Position numbers and translations under genes: made by a program
In this document: piece by piece, positions 1-5,980 of the stretch
How positions within the stretch are numbered: position 1 is the first letter of the stretch
How the letters are laid out: each line of letters starts with the position of its first letter
The notes under the pieces: model-generated
Told to the model about the DNA's origin: nothing
Databases searched by the model: none
The model's input: only the letters and a program-made list of their open reading frames with translations
Assembly: GCA_027016475.1 (NCBI GenBank)
Contig: JALUTL010000416.1
Coordinates: forward strand, 1-7,560
Direction of reading: 5' to 3'
Origin: Candidatus Heimdallarchaeota archaeon
Lineage (GTDB): Archaea > Asgardarchaeota > Heimdallarchaeia > Heimdallarchaeales > Kariarchaeaceae
DNA: 7,560 nucleotides

Positions 1-63
1 AACACACCAATTGAATATGAAAAACAGAAGGGTGAGACAATGCGAAGAAATAAAAATTCATAA
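1..63 (+). CDS. 3' end of an upstream gene (partial, unidentified)
   Basis: Frame 1 is open from the window edge to a TAA at 61-63 and would encode the last 20 residues of a protein, starting NTPIEY and ending RRNKNS. The tail is polar and basic, as many C-termini are, and matches no family I recognise. It lies in the same frame as the next gene, whose GTG start comes 15 bases after this stop. With only 20 codons visible, chance openness cannot be excluded. Confidence 0.35.
   Translation, partial: NTPIEYEKQKGETMRRNKNS
48..58 (+). promoter_or_regulatory. Possible TATA element of the FKBP-like gene
   Basis: An AT-only tract (AAATAAAAATT) is centred about 26 bases before the GTG at 79, the spacing expected for an archaeal TATA box of a leaderless transcript. 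The local sequence is AT-rich anyway, so support is weak. Confidence 0.3.
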
Positions 64-78
64 CATCCAAAAAAACAT

Positions 79-708
79 GTGAAACAAAAGCTAGCGGTAG
101 CCCTTTTAATAATGGCATTGATTTTCAGTTCGCCGATTAAATCACATGGCTACAGTGAAACAAAGGGTGTAGAAAGAGGAGATACAATAGTAGTTGCTTA
201 TAAGCTTGTACTTGACAATGGGACAGTTTTGACAGATGCAGAGAGAGAGACCTTCCCAGGGTTGGACTATGGCAAATATATTGATGGATTCGTTGATGAA
301 GTATTAGGGATGAAGATTGGTGAGAAAAAAACATTCCGAGTCCCACCTGAGAAGGCATACACAGATCCTGGCCATTACCTGTATGGTTTGGCCCTAATCT
401 ATACCGTAACATTGCTTGATGTAGAAAATTATACTTCACAAAATCAAACAAATGATACATCAGACAATTTTGTAACAACTCTCCTGCGAATACTTGCTTG
501 GACAGGTGGTTTGATAGTACTGCCAATATTGGCAATTGGAGTTTATCGCTACATCAATAGCTCATTCCTTCATAAATCTGCCCACATCTGTAGCATAGGT
601 GGTGAAAAGGCAGCAGGGAAATGTGCAAATTGCGGAACTCCATATTGCAGATCTCATTTCATAAAGGGATGCGCAAACTGTAAAGGAGTTACACTCCAGC
701 CATACTGA
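79..708 (+). CDS. Membrane-anchored FKBP-like prolyl isomerase with C-terminal Cys/His zinc-binding tail
   Basis: The 209-residue protein has an N-terminal signal sequence or anchor (residues 4-20). An FKBP-type peptidyl-prolyl isomerase domain follows at about 31-116, with GDTIVVAYKLVLDNGTV, DGFVDEVLGMKIGEKKTFRVPPEKAY and a closing strand IYTVTLLDV, as in FKBPs. A linker with three N-glycosylation sequons (N117-Y-T, N122-Q-T, N125-D-T) leads to one membrane helix (about 131-157). The tail (169-201) carries H169, C171, C182, C185, C190, H193, C198 and C201, which looks like a zinc-ribbon or B-box-like fold. The inferred topology is outside FKBP and inside zinc domain. The flap region is compact, so isomerase activity is likely but unproven; a chaperone or substrate-binding role is the alternative. 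The start is GTG: the overlapping ATG at 77 runs straight into TGA, and the frame is closed by TAA at 61. Confidence 0.8.
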   Translation: MKQKLAVALLIMALIFSSPIKSHGYSETKGVERGDTIVVAYKLVLDNGTVLTDAERETFPGLDYGKYIDGFVDEVLGMKIGEKKTFRVPPEKAYTDPGHYLYGLALIYTVTLLDVENYTSQNQTNDTSDNFVTTLLRILAWTGGLIVLPILAIGVYRYINSSFLHKSAHICSIGGEKAAGKCANCGTPYCRSHFIKGCANCKGVTLQPY

Positions 709-716
709 TCCATACA

Positions 717-725
717 TTTAATTTT
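717..725 (+). promoter_or_regulatory. TATA-like element of the RNA methyltransferase gene
   Basis: TTTAATTTT is centred near 721, about 25 bases before the GTG at 746. This fits an archaeal TATA box driving a leaderless or nearly leaderless transcript. No Shine-Dalgarno sequence precedes the GTG, which agrees. Confidence 0.4.
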
Positions 726-745
726 GCAGAAAATAAGTTGAAAAT

Positions 746-1675
746 GTGGACAAAACCCTGAGGCGGTTGGCCAAGGTTCATCGGACAGACCTTCATGTTG
801 TAGAATCACTGTCAAGAAGCATTGGTTCTGAGCTAACTGCCGAAATGTTGAAAATGCATCCTTCAGAGATTCTTTCAACTGCACGAGTCAATTTACTAAA
901 ATCATCAAGAAATGAAGCCATAAAAATCCTTGCACGGGAAAACGTCCGAGCAATCCCATTAGAGGCAGTTCCAGAAGGTATTGCCATTGTTCAAGGCGCT
1001 GCAAAGCTAGGACATTCACTTGCCTATCTTCAAGGCATGGTTTCACCACAGGGGTTGGGATCCATGTTGACCGTCCATATTCTTGATCCCCAGCCAAATG
1101 AAGTAATTTTGGACATGGCCGCAGCTCCAGGAGGTAAAACGACGTTTATTGCAGAACGCATGAAAAACAGCGGTTTGCTTGTTGCAAATGACATCAACAG
1201 AGGAAGAATCCAAGCCCTTAGGGCAAATCTCAATCGACATGGAATTGTCAATTGCATTGTAGTCAATGAAGATGCTACGACCTTGAAGTTAGACCAAAAG
1301 TTTGATAGAATACTTATTGATGCACCTTGTACTGGAGAAGGGTTGATAGTGTCTCATCCCCAAAGAAGGACATCAAGGGAAATAGTGGATCCATTCATTA
1401 TGCAACGGACACAGCAAAGGCTCATAAAAAATGCCATCAGACTCCTAAAGGAAGGAGGGACATTAGTTTATTCGACATGTTCATTAAACACAGCAGAGAA
1501 TGAAGAAGCACTGTTGCCTTTCATTTCCAAGTGGACGGTAAATCCAATCAATGACGTTAAGCTTGAACCAAAGCCAGTTCCGTCCGAAATTATTCCAGGA
1601 AGTATTCGTCTGTTGCCACCACTTCATGCGTGCGATGGGTTCTACATTGCAAAAATCACAAAGGAGGAAAGATAA
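746..1675 (+). CDS. NOL1/NOP2/sun (NSUN/RsmB-type) RNA cytosine-C5 methyltransferase
   Basis: This 309-residue enzyme is predicted to transfer a methyl group from S-adenosylmethionine to C5 of cytosine in tRNA or rRNA. An N-terminal helical region (about 1-75) precedes the Rossmann-like domain. The family signatures are all present: the pre-motif QGMVSPQGLGSML (96-108), SAM-binding motif I DMAAAPGGKT (123-132), the acidic residue in ANDIN (D149), motif IV DAPCTGEG (192-199) with C195, and motif VI YSTCS (242-246) with C245, the expected nucleophile. The usual H-x-C-D-G-F-Y ending is at 294-300. Both catalytic cysteines are intact. No PUA domain is fused; the next gene appears to supply one. 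The start is GTG at 746, because the frame is closed by TAA at 734 and the ATG at 744 is out of frame. The RNA target (tRNA or rRNA position) cannot be assigned. Confidence 0.93.
   Translation: MDKTLRRLAKVHRTDLHVVESLSRSIGSELTAEMLKMHPSEILSTARVNLLKSSRNEAIKILARENVRAIPLEAVPEGIAIVQGAAKLGHSLAYLQGMVSPQGLGSMLTVHILDPQPNEVILDMAAAPGGKTTFIAERMKNSGLLVANDINRGRIQALRANLNRHGIVNCIVVNEDATTLKLDQKFDRILIDAPCTGEGLIVSHPQRRTSREIVDPFIMQRTQQRLIKNAIRLLKEGGTLVYSTCSLNTAENEEALLPFISKWTVNPINDVKLEPKPVPSEIIPGSIRLLPPLHACDGFYIAKITKEER
1661..1667 (+). promoter_or_regulatory. Strong Shine-Dalgarno sequence deciding the PUA gene start
   Basis: AAGGAGG lies inside the last codons of the methyltransferase gene and ends 10 bases before the ATG at 1678. 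It is the clearest ribosome binding site in the window. It favours the ATG at 1678 over an in-frame ATG at 1630, and it indicates translation from a shared transcript. Confidence 0.8.
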
Positions 1676-1677
1676 GA

Positions 1678-2139
1678 ATGGATGTTATTGAGGTACATGT
1701 AGCTGAAGAGATAATTAAGGAGCATCTAGGGATATACATAGAGCTCAAGGATGAAGGCCATTACCTTCTCGAAAAAGATGAGGATGGAATTTTAGTATCA
1801 TGGTCACAGCAGAGCCCACCAGATTCCAGTTTTCATGAAAAAATTCAAACTTTAGAGGTGGGAATGGTTTTGATTGACACAAAGAGAAAGAAACCAACCT
1901 TAATGCCAGCAGTTATGGATCAATTGAAGGATAATTATCCAAAAATCGAAATTACCAATCCAAAAATAGCAGAAAAATTCACAATGGGGCAAGCAGTAAA
2001 GATCAATGATTCCGAAGAATATGAGACCAAACAAGTGATCATTACCTACAATCACCAGCCAATCGCATTTGGGCACATCCTGTTTGGAGAATTCAATTCT
2101 GTCATCGATGTCGGCTGGTATTTGAGAGAAGCAGAGTAA
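1678..2139 (+). CDS. Small PUA-fold RNA-binding protein, NIP7/RsmF-tail-like, paired with the methyltransferase
   Basis: The protein has 153 residues. Its C-terminal part reads like a PUA domain: KFTMGQAVKIND (100-111), the strand pair VIITYNHQPIAFGHI (120-134) and the ending VIDVGWYLREAE (142-153). The ending resembles the D-V-G-x-x-L-R end of archaeal NIP7 PUA domains, and the middle resembles the PUA-like tail of RsmF-type methyltransferases. The N-terminal half (1-95) is less familiar; KKPTLMPAVM (71-80) is its most distinctive segment. The gene begins 2 bases after the methyltransferase stop behind a strong ribosome binding site, so it is probably co-transcribed. I infer that it helps the upstream enzyme bind structured RNA, either as a split PUA subunit or as an independent ribosome-assembly factor. 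The family call rests on motif resemblance only. Confidence 0.75.
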   Translation: MDVIEVHVAEEIIKEHLGIYIELKDEGHYLLEKDEDGILVSWSQQSPPDSSFHEKIQTLEVGMVLIDTKRKKPTLMPAVMDQLKDNYPKIEITNPKIAEKFTMGQAVKINDSEEYETKQVIITYNHQPIAFGHILFGEFNSVIDVGWYLREAE

Positions 2140-2141
2140 TA

Positions 2142-2810
2142 TCAGTTTGACTCGTCCAGCAGTTTGGAAAAAGTCTTAATTTCGGAAGCCCAAGAATCAT
2201 ATTCAAATGCAAAAAACAACGGAAGAATTCCAACCTTATACGAATAGAGGAAAACGACAAAATTCCACCAATCCAATGGAACTGGGACAATGTTGTAATT
2301 GATGAACCCGAAAATGAACATAATAGCAGAGACAAAAAAGTTAATTGCAGAAAGCAATCGAAGCCGTTTTCCTCTAGAATAAGCGATGGGTTCCATACTG
2401 ACAAGGAAAATGAATACTGAAAAAAGCATAGAAGCCATTGGGGCTACAGTGTAGATAAGAAGAAAGTCCAAGAAAAATTGGACAACTGCCAGCGAAAAAA
2501 TTGCGATTAGACGTGACAGAAAAGACAAGGCCAAAAAGATAGCTACAATGGCCACCAATAATCTCTTTTTGTCTGATTTAATGGCAAGAGCAGGCAAAGC
2601 AAGCAAATTTACCAGCCAATCAATCATGAAAACCAGACCAACCAAGACCATGATTGATATAGGAGGTTCCCGAGCAAATTTGATCTGAAAGCCCTCTGAA
2701 GCTGCAATAGACACATACAAGATTGCCAAAGCAAGAAATTGCAACCCTGTCGCTATGGAAAGATACCCCAAACGCTTTTCGATCACTTTTTCATTGAGGT
2801 CAGAATACAT
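2142..2810 (-). CDS. Six-helix membrane protein next to the archaeosortase (unknown function)
   Basis: From the ATG at 2810 the protein has 222 residues and is very hydrophobic. About six membrane helices can be seen (roughly 16-36, 50-76, 83-108, 110-138, 151-171 and 181-203), with short polar ends and basic loops (KSDKKR near 78, SRGKRLR near 145). No catalytic motif or known family is recognisable. Its position 42 bases downstream of the archaeosortase on the same strand suggests a related job at the cell surface, by inference only. A TTG six bases upstream (2816) would add two residues. I prefer ATG because a TATA-like CTTTAAAC lies about 26 bases before it. The TGA stop is 2 bases from the stop of the convergent PUA gene. 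Confidence 0.75.
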   Translation of the reverse strand: MYSDLNEKVIEKRLGYLSIATGLQFLALAILYVSIAASEGFQIKFAREPPISIMVLVGLVFMIDWLVNLLALPALAIKSDKKRLLVAIVAIFLALSFLSRLIAIFSLAVVQFFLDFLLIYTVAPMASMLFSVFIFLVSMEPIAYSRGKRLRLLSAINFFVSAIMFIFGFINYNIVPVPLDWWNFVVFLYSYKVGILPLFFAFEYDSWASEIKTFSKLLDESN

Positions 2811-2831
2811 ATCCAATTTTGAAGCTTATTG

Positions 2832-2839
2832 GTTTAAAG
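2832..2839 (-). promoter_or_regulatory. TATA-like element of the six-helix membrane protein gene
   Basis: On the minus strand, CTTTAAAC is centred about 26 bases before the ATG at 2810, so the gene may have its own leaderless promoter besides any read-through from the archaeosortase. It sits in the 42-base gap between the two genes. Confidence 0.4.
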
Positions 2840-2852
2840 CAGTTGACATGAA

Positions 2853-3590
2853 CTACGCACCAAACAGTTTGGTTTTGATGGGGATATATACATCGTCCCT
2901 CAAAACATCCATCCATATTGTAATTGGATCCAATATTCTAACTTGTCTTTTTTCGATCAGAAAGGTAAAGAGGATAGTTCCAAAGAAACCCAATGGCTCA
3001 CCCATACGGTCATGGGCAAGTGTCCAGGCATATTGATGGGAGACTCCGAAATCATAAGCTAGGATAGTGGTGATGGCAATCATTGCGGCAATCCTCAAAG
3101 TGTTGCCAATGAACAAAACAAGCAAAACCAAAAAGGATGCATGAATTCTATCCTTTATTCTTGCTGGAGTCGCGAAAATCAAGCCAAGTAACAATGCGCC
3201 AGCCTGCATGCCAGTGCATGCCCTTACAATGATGTAGTAGTTAGGAACACCGCTTGAGCCTTCAATTGATATTGCAGGATATGTTGCCCTGTTTGAATCA
3301 TACAATGTATACAGAAGATGATCAATAAAGCCAAGTTGTGCAGTTCGATCCTCATAGATGAAAAATCGAGGATTGAATCCAAACAAATTGAGGAAAAAGT
3401 AGCTAATCTTTGTTGTAAGCATTTCTAAACCAAAATATGAAGGAAATACATAGAGGCCAACAGTGATCATGAATGTTACACCAAAGGAGTAGATGGCATA
3501 ATTTCTTCGTTCCTTGCCCTTGAGTTTGAGAAGGGGGTGCTTGTCATCATCTGTCGGTATTAAGTGTTCAAAGTCAGGGAGCTCCAACAT
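2853..3590 (-). CDS. Archaeosortase/exosortase-family cysteine transpeptidase
   Basis: This is an integral membrane protein of 245 residues from the ATG at 3590 (248 from a TTG at 3599; numbering below uses the longer form). It carries the catalytic triad pattern of the exosortase/archaeosortase family: cysteine in VRACTGMQ (C128), arginine in GNTLRI (R169) and a third residue in LAHDRMGEP (H196), all near membrane helices. Helices are visible at about 34-54, 59-75, 129-144, 153-180 and 200-216. Family members cut a short C-terminal sorting signal (PGF-CTERM or similar) from secreted proteins and may attach the new end to a lipid. The subfamily cannot be named. No protein in the window ends with a recognisable sorting signal, so the substrates are elsewhere. 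The start choice follows the strong TATA box, which puts the transcription start near the ATG. Confidence 0.85.
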   Translation of the reverse strand: MLELPDFEHLIPTDDDKHPLLKLKGKERRNYAIYSFGVTFMITVGLYVFPSYFGLEMLTTKISYFFLNLFGFNPRFFIYEDRTAQLGFIDHLLYTLYDSNRATYPAISIEGSSGVPNYYIIVRACTGMQAGALLLGLIFATPARIKDRIHASFLVLLVLFIGNTLRIAAMIAITTILAYDFGVSHQYAWTLAHDRMGEPLGFFGTILFTFLIEKRQVRILDPITIWMDVLRDDVYIPIKTKLFGA

Positions 3591-3613
3591 ATAATTCAAA
3601 TGTCGTTTTGATG

Positions 3614-3625
3614 TTTAAATATATA
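3614..3625 (-). promoter_or_regulatory. Strong TATA box of the archaeosortase gene
   Basis: On the minus strand TATATATTTAAA, preceded by a purine-rich AAAAGGG that can serve as a BRE, is centred about 26-30 bases before the ATG at 3590. It predicts initiation at or just before that ATG, hence a leaderless mRNA. The TTG at 3599 would then lie upstream of the transcript. Confidence 0.65.
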
Positions 3626-3636
3626 CCCTTTTAGGA

Positions 3637-4173
3637 TTATGAATTTGCCCTTTCAGAAAGAATTTCATCAATCACTTCCATCAGTAGCTCGAATCGTCTT
3701 CTGTTTTTCTTCAGGTCGGTTTCGTTCTGCTCAACAAAATGAGATCGAACTTTGTCCTTGAATTTCTTCACTTGACTCGCTTCAGTCAAATCAGGAACCT
3801 CACCATGAAAAATCGGACTTTGAGACCTAAGCTTGCGGTAAACCTCCAACCCAATTTCTGTGATCCGATAACTCTTTTCTTTGCGATTTCGTGATGCTGT
3901 CTCCTCGATCATATCCAATTTTTGCATTTCAGCCAAAATAGGATAGATTGATCCAGGCGAAGGAACCCATTTTCCGTTTGAATGGTCAGATACAAAGTTA
4001 ATCAGATCCATTCCAGTCAATGAAGAATAGTTACCATATTTGTCTTTTTCGGAGAAACGTTTCAGCACAATCAACCGTAGGAATCCACGCTTAGCTTTTT
4101 CCTCCCACTTGTTGAAGGCAATCTCAACTTTCTTCCTCTTTTCTTCAGTTCCTACAGTGCCTGTAGTAGCCAT
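3637..4173 (-). CDS. PadR-family transcriptional regulator (long form)
   Basis: This 178-residue protein has a winged-helix domain at about 25-118. FLRLIVLKRF (31-40) is the first helix. SLTGMDLINFVSDHSNGKWVPSPGSIYPILAEMQKLDMIEE (51-91) holds the PadR hallmark P-S-P-G-S-I-Y-P with the recognition helix, and SYRITEIGLEVY (101-112) is the wing. A charged helical C-terminal region (130-175) probably mediates dimerisation, as in PadR proteins. The ligand is unknown. It lies between the metallo-hydrolase gene and the archaeosortase gene on the same strand, 46 bases from the archaeosortase ATG, so autoregulation and control of the archaeosortase are reasonable guesses. The ATG at 4173 is fixed by a TGA directly upstream in frame. 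The basic N-terminus (12-28) may contact DNA. Confidence 0.88.
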   Translation of the reverse strand: MATTGTVGTEEKRKKVEIAFNKWEEKAKRGFLRLIVLKRFSEKDKYGNYSSLTGMDLINFVSDHSNGKWVPSPGSIYPILAEMQKLDMIEETASRNRKEKSYRITEIGLEVYRKLRSQSPIFHGEVPDLTEASQVKKFKDKVRSHFVEQNETDLKKNRRRFELLMEVIDEILSERANS

Positions 4174-4186
4174 TCAACATTCCATA

Positions 4187-4219
4187 GTTACCGCCATTCT
4201 TAACGTTTTCCTTTATAGG
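4187..4219 (-). promoter_or_regulatory. Promoter region of the long PadR gene, with a possible operator
   Basis: On the minus strand CTATAAAG (4211-4218) is a good TATA box, placing transcription start near 4189 and giving a leader of about 16 bases. Between them is a short inverted repeat, GTTA (4187-4190) and TAAC (4201-4204), spaced by 10 bases. That is where an autorepressor would block initiation. The arms are only four bases long, so the operator part is tentative. Confidence 0.4.
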
Positions 4220-4279
4220 AGTGCAAGTTAAAAAATTAGAAATCTGAGACTGTGAAACCTAAAATTGAGAAAAATCATT

Positions 4280-5101
4280 TTACCTTTTCTGCCAAATGAC
4301 TTCATACCATCTTTTTAAAGTCCCTATTTTCATTCCTTCCCTCATTTCCTCAAAAAAATCAACTTCTGTCAATTCTTCAACTGCTTTATCTGCTCCAACC
4401 CCCTCCTTTGCAAGTTTTTCACCCGTTTCAATTATTGTATCCAAATATTCCGCATATTTCTTCACCACCGACACATTGTCAGTTACAGAACCGTGCCCAG
4501 GAACAATATAGTTTGGATCTAATGAAAGGATCAGCTCCATCGAGTGTTTCCAATCATAGGGTGACGCTGTAGGATCACCTCCCCATGGATACCTGCCGAC
4601 AAACAGGTTGTCTCCTGCAAAAACAACATTTTCAGGACGATAGACAATGATTGAAGAGCCAGAAGTATGACCTCCTACATGATATACTTCGATAGATGTA
4701 CCCTCTGGCTCAAATTTTTTTTCAGAAAAAACGTATGAAGGAGGCGTTACTCTGAGCCCCTCAAACAGCTCTTTTTGAGGATGGTCGGCAAACCTGTCAA
4801 GGAAGGAAGGGTCACCATAGCTTTTATTGAAATTGTCTTTTGTCAATTCATGAGCATACATCGGCACATCGTGAAATTCTTGCGCTCCGCCAGTATGATC
4901 AAAATGGTAGTGGGTGAAGAAACCTCCGGAAAGTTTTCCTGTTTTAATTTTTTGGATTTCCTGACGGATATTCCGGGCAATAACAGGATACATTGATGTA
5001 TCAATAAGATAATTCCCCGCATCTGTTGCTATCAAACCAACATTGCCCACTGTCTGCCCATCTGTTATAGCGAAAATTCGGTCAGTTACTTTTTCAAACA
5101 T
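4280..5101 (-). CDS. Metallo-beta-lactamase-fold metal-dependent hydrolase
   Basis: The protein has 273 residues. The metal-binding set of the superfamily is complete: THYHFDH (63-69, with H64, H66, D68 and H69), H145 in GGHTSGS, D164 in FAGDNLF and H203 in PGHG. This predicts a two-metal site and hydrolysis of a thioester, lactam, phosphoester or similar bond in the cytoplasm; no signal peptide is present. The order and spacing resemble glyoxalase II-like and lactonase-like members. The C-terminal helical extension (about 206-273, ending RWYEVIWQKR) is not a typical glyoxalase II tail, so the substrate stays open. Its TATA-like element overlaps the small gap after the exonuclease gene, so it is probably its own leaderless unit. 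The ATG at 5101 is the only sensible start. Confidence 0.9.
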   Translation of the reverse strand: MFEKVTDRIFAITDGQTVGNVGLIATDAGNYLIDTSMYPVIARNIRQEIQKIKTGKLSGGFFTHYHFDHTGGAQEFHDVPMYAHELTKDNFNKSYGDPSFLDRFADHPQKELFEGLRVTPPSYVFSEKKFEPEGTSIEVYHVGGHTSGSSIIVYRPENVVFAGDNLFVGRYPWGGDPTASPYDWKHSMELILSLDPNYIVPGHGSVTDNVSVVKKYAEYLDTIIETGEKLAKEGVGADKAVEELTEVDFFEEMREGMKIGTLKRWYEVIWQKR

Positions 5102-5121
5102 AGAAAATCAACATACTTTGG

Positions 5122-5130
5122 TTTTTTAAG
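5122..5130 (-). promoter_or_regulatory. TATA-like element of the metallo-hydrolase gene
   Basis: On the minus strand CTTAAAAAA is centred about 25 bases before the ATG at 5101, in the 49-base gap after the exonuclease gene. It predicts leaderless initiation; no Shine-Dalgarno sequence precedes the ATG. Confidence 0.5.
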
Positions 5131-5150
5131 ATTTCCAGAACAGGCAAATT

Positions 5151-5912
5151 TTAGATAGGGTTAATGACAACACCTACGGGGCAATGGTCAGAAATGTTCA
5201 ACTTTGGCACATGGAAACAGGAAATTACATGTGAAAGTAAATCATGAGAGCTGAAGCAATAGTCTATCCTCCAACCTTGATTTCGTTCTTTAGCCCCTTT
5301 TCTGTAGCTCCACCAAGTATAGTGCCCCCCTTCAGATTGGAAATGACGGAAAAGATCCACAAACCCTGATTTTACAAATTGATCAAGGGCCTGTCTCTCT
5401 TCAACCATGAATCCTGGACTGTTCCTGTTTCCTTTCGGATCATGAAGATCCAATGAGGTGTGCGCAGTGTTTAGATCCCCCATAAAAAGCACCTTGCTTG
5501 TCTTCGCAAGATCTTTCATCAATTCTAACAGTTTCTCCTTGTACTTCAGCTTGTATTCGAAACGGCCATCATAGATACTTCCACATGGTACATAGCCCGT
5601 TATGACAGACAATGAACCAAATCTCGCAACAATAGTTCTCCCTTCGCTGCCATATTGTTCATCCAACCCAAATATCAGTTCATCTGGCTCGACACGACTC
5701 AAAATCGCAGTGCCTGAATAACCCGGGCGTTCAGCCGAAAAGAAGTTGCAAAAGTACCTATTGTCTTCTACAAGCCGCTTAGGCAACTGATTCGAAAATG
5801 CCCGTATTTCCTGTAGACATACAATATCTGGAAGCTCAGAATCCAGCCAATATAGGAACCCCTTCCGAATTGCAGCCCTCAATCCATTGACATTCCAAGA
5901 GTAGAGTTCCAT
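5151..5912 (-). CDS. xth: Exonuclease III family AP endonuclease (base excision repair)
   Basis: This 253-residue protein is close to the usual length of the family (about 250-270). It should cut DNA 5' of abasic sites and act as a 3'-5' exonuclease or 3' phosphodiesterase with a divalent metal. The active-site residues are present in order: N7 in SWNVNGLR, E35 in CLQEIRA, Y107 in TGYVP, D146 and N148 in MGDLNTAH, D217 in WRIDYCF, and D242-H243 in ISDHCP. The pattern resembles both bacterial Xth and human APE1; WNVNGLR and WRIDY are the APE1/ExoA-like forms. There is no N-terminal extension. It is the first gene of the minus-strand series, with 49 bases separating it from the metallo-hydrolase. 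I see no functional link to its neighbours, so adjacency is probably incidental. The start is ATG at 5912, about 26 bases after a TTTTAGAT element. Confidence 0.95.
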   Translation of the reverse strand: MELYSWNVNGLRAAIRKGFLYWLDSELPDIVCLQEIRAFSNQLPKRLVEDNRYFCNFFSAERPGYSGTAILSRVEPDELIFGLDEQYGSEGRTIVARFGSLSVITGYVPCGSIYDGRFEYKLKYKEKLLELMKDLAKTSKVLFMGDLNTAHTSLDLHDPKGNRNSPGFMVEERQALDQFVKSGFVDLFRHFQSEGGHYTWWSYRKGAKERNQGWRIDYCFSSHDLLSHVISCFHVPKLNISDHCPVGVVINPI

Positions 5913-5930
5913 AAAACGGAAGCCTTATGC

Positions 5931-5940
5931 ATCTAAAAGA
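5931..5940 (-). promoter_or_regulatory. Possible TATA element of the exonuclease gene
   Basis: On the minus strand TCTTTTAGAT is centred about 25 bases before the ATG at 5912. It is a poor match to a TATA box, but it has the same spacing as the better elements in this window. Confidence 0.3.
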
Positions 5941-5980
5941 AATTGTCTATTGTAGAACATATTTTCTGTTTAATAAAAGC

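Noticed and set aside
137..535. Minus-strand open frame of 132 codons opposite the FKBP-like gene
   Set aside because: Its Cys/His/Leu/Ser-rich composition is that of an antisense shadow, and the + strand has clear domain motifs.
79..708. FKBP-like protein as an archaeosortase substrate
   Set aside because: Its membrane helix is followed by a 45-residue Cys/His domain rather than a short basic tail, so it lacks a CTERM-type sorting signal.
1630..1677. Upstream in-frame ATG at 1630 for the PUA gene
   Set aside because: It lies deep in the methyltransferase C-terminus, and the strong AAGGAGG at 1661 points to the ATG at 1678.
2755..3036. Plus-strand open frame spanning the archaeosortase/membrane gene junction
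   Set aside because: It covers the 3' end of the archaeosortase and the 5' end of the next gene in antisense, with no domain or start signal.
4250..4279. Terminator after the metallo-hydrolase gene (minus-strand T-tracts)
   Set aside because: Short T runs (TTTTT near 4270, TTTT near 4263) are present, but such runs are frequent in this AT-rich sequence and no other signal supports a call.
4775..4996. Plus-strand open frame opposite the metallo-hydrolase
   Set aside because: It is antisense to the metal-binding core and has no recognisable features.
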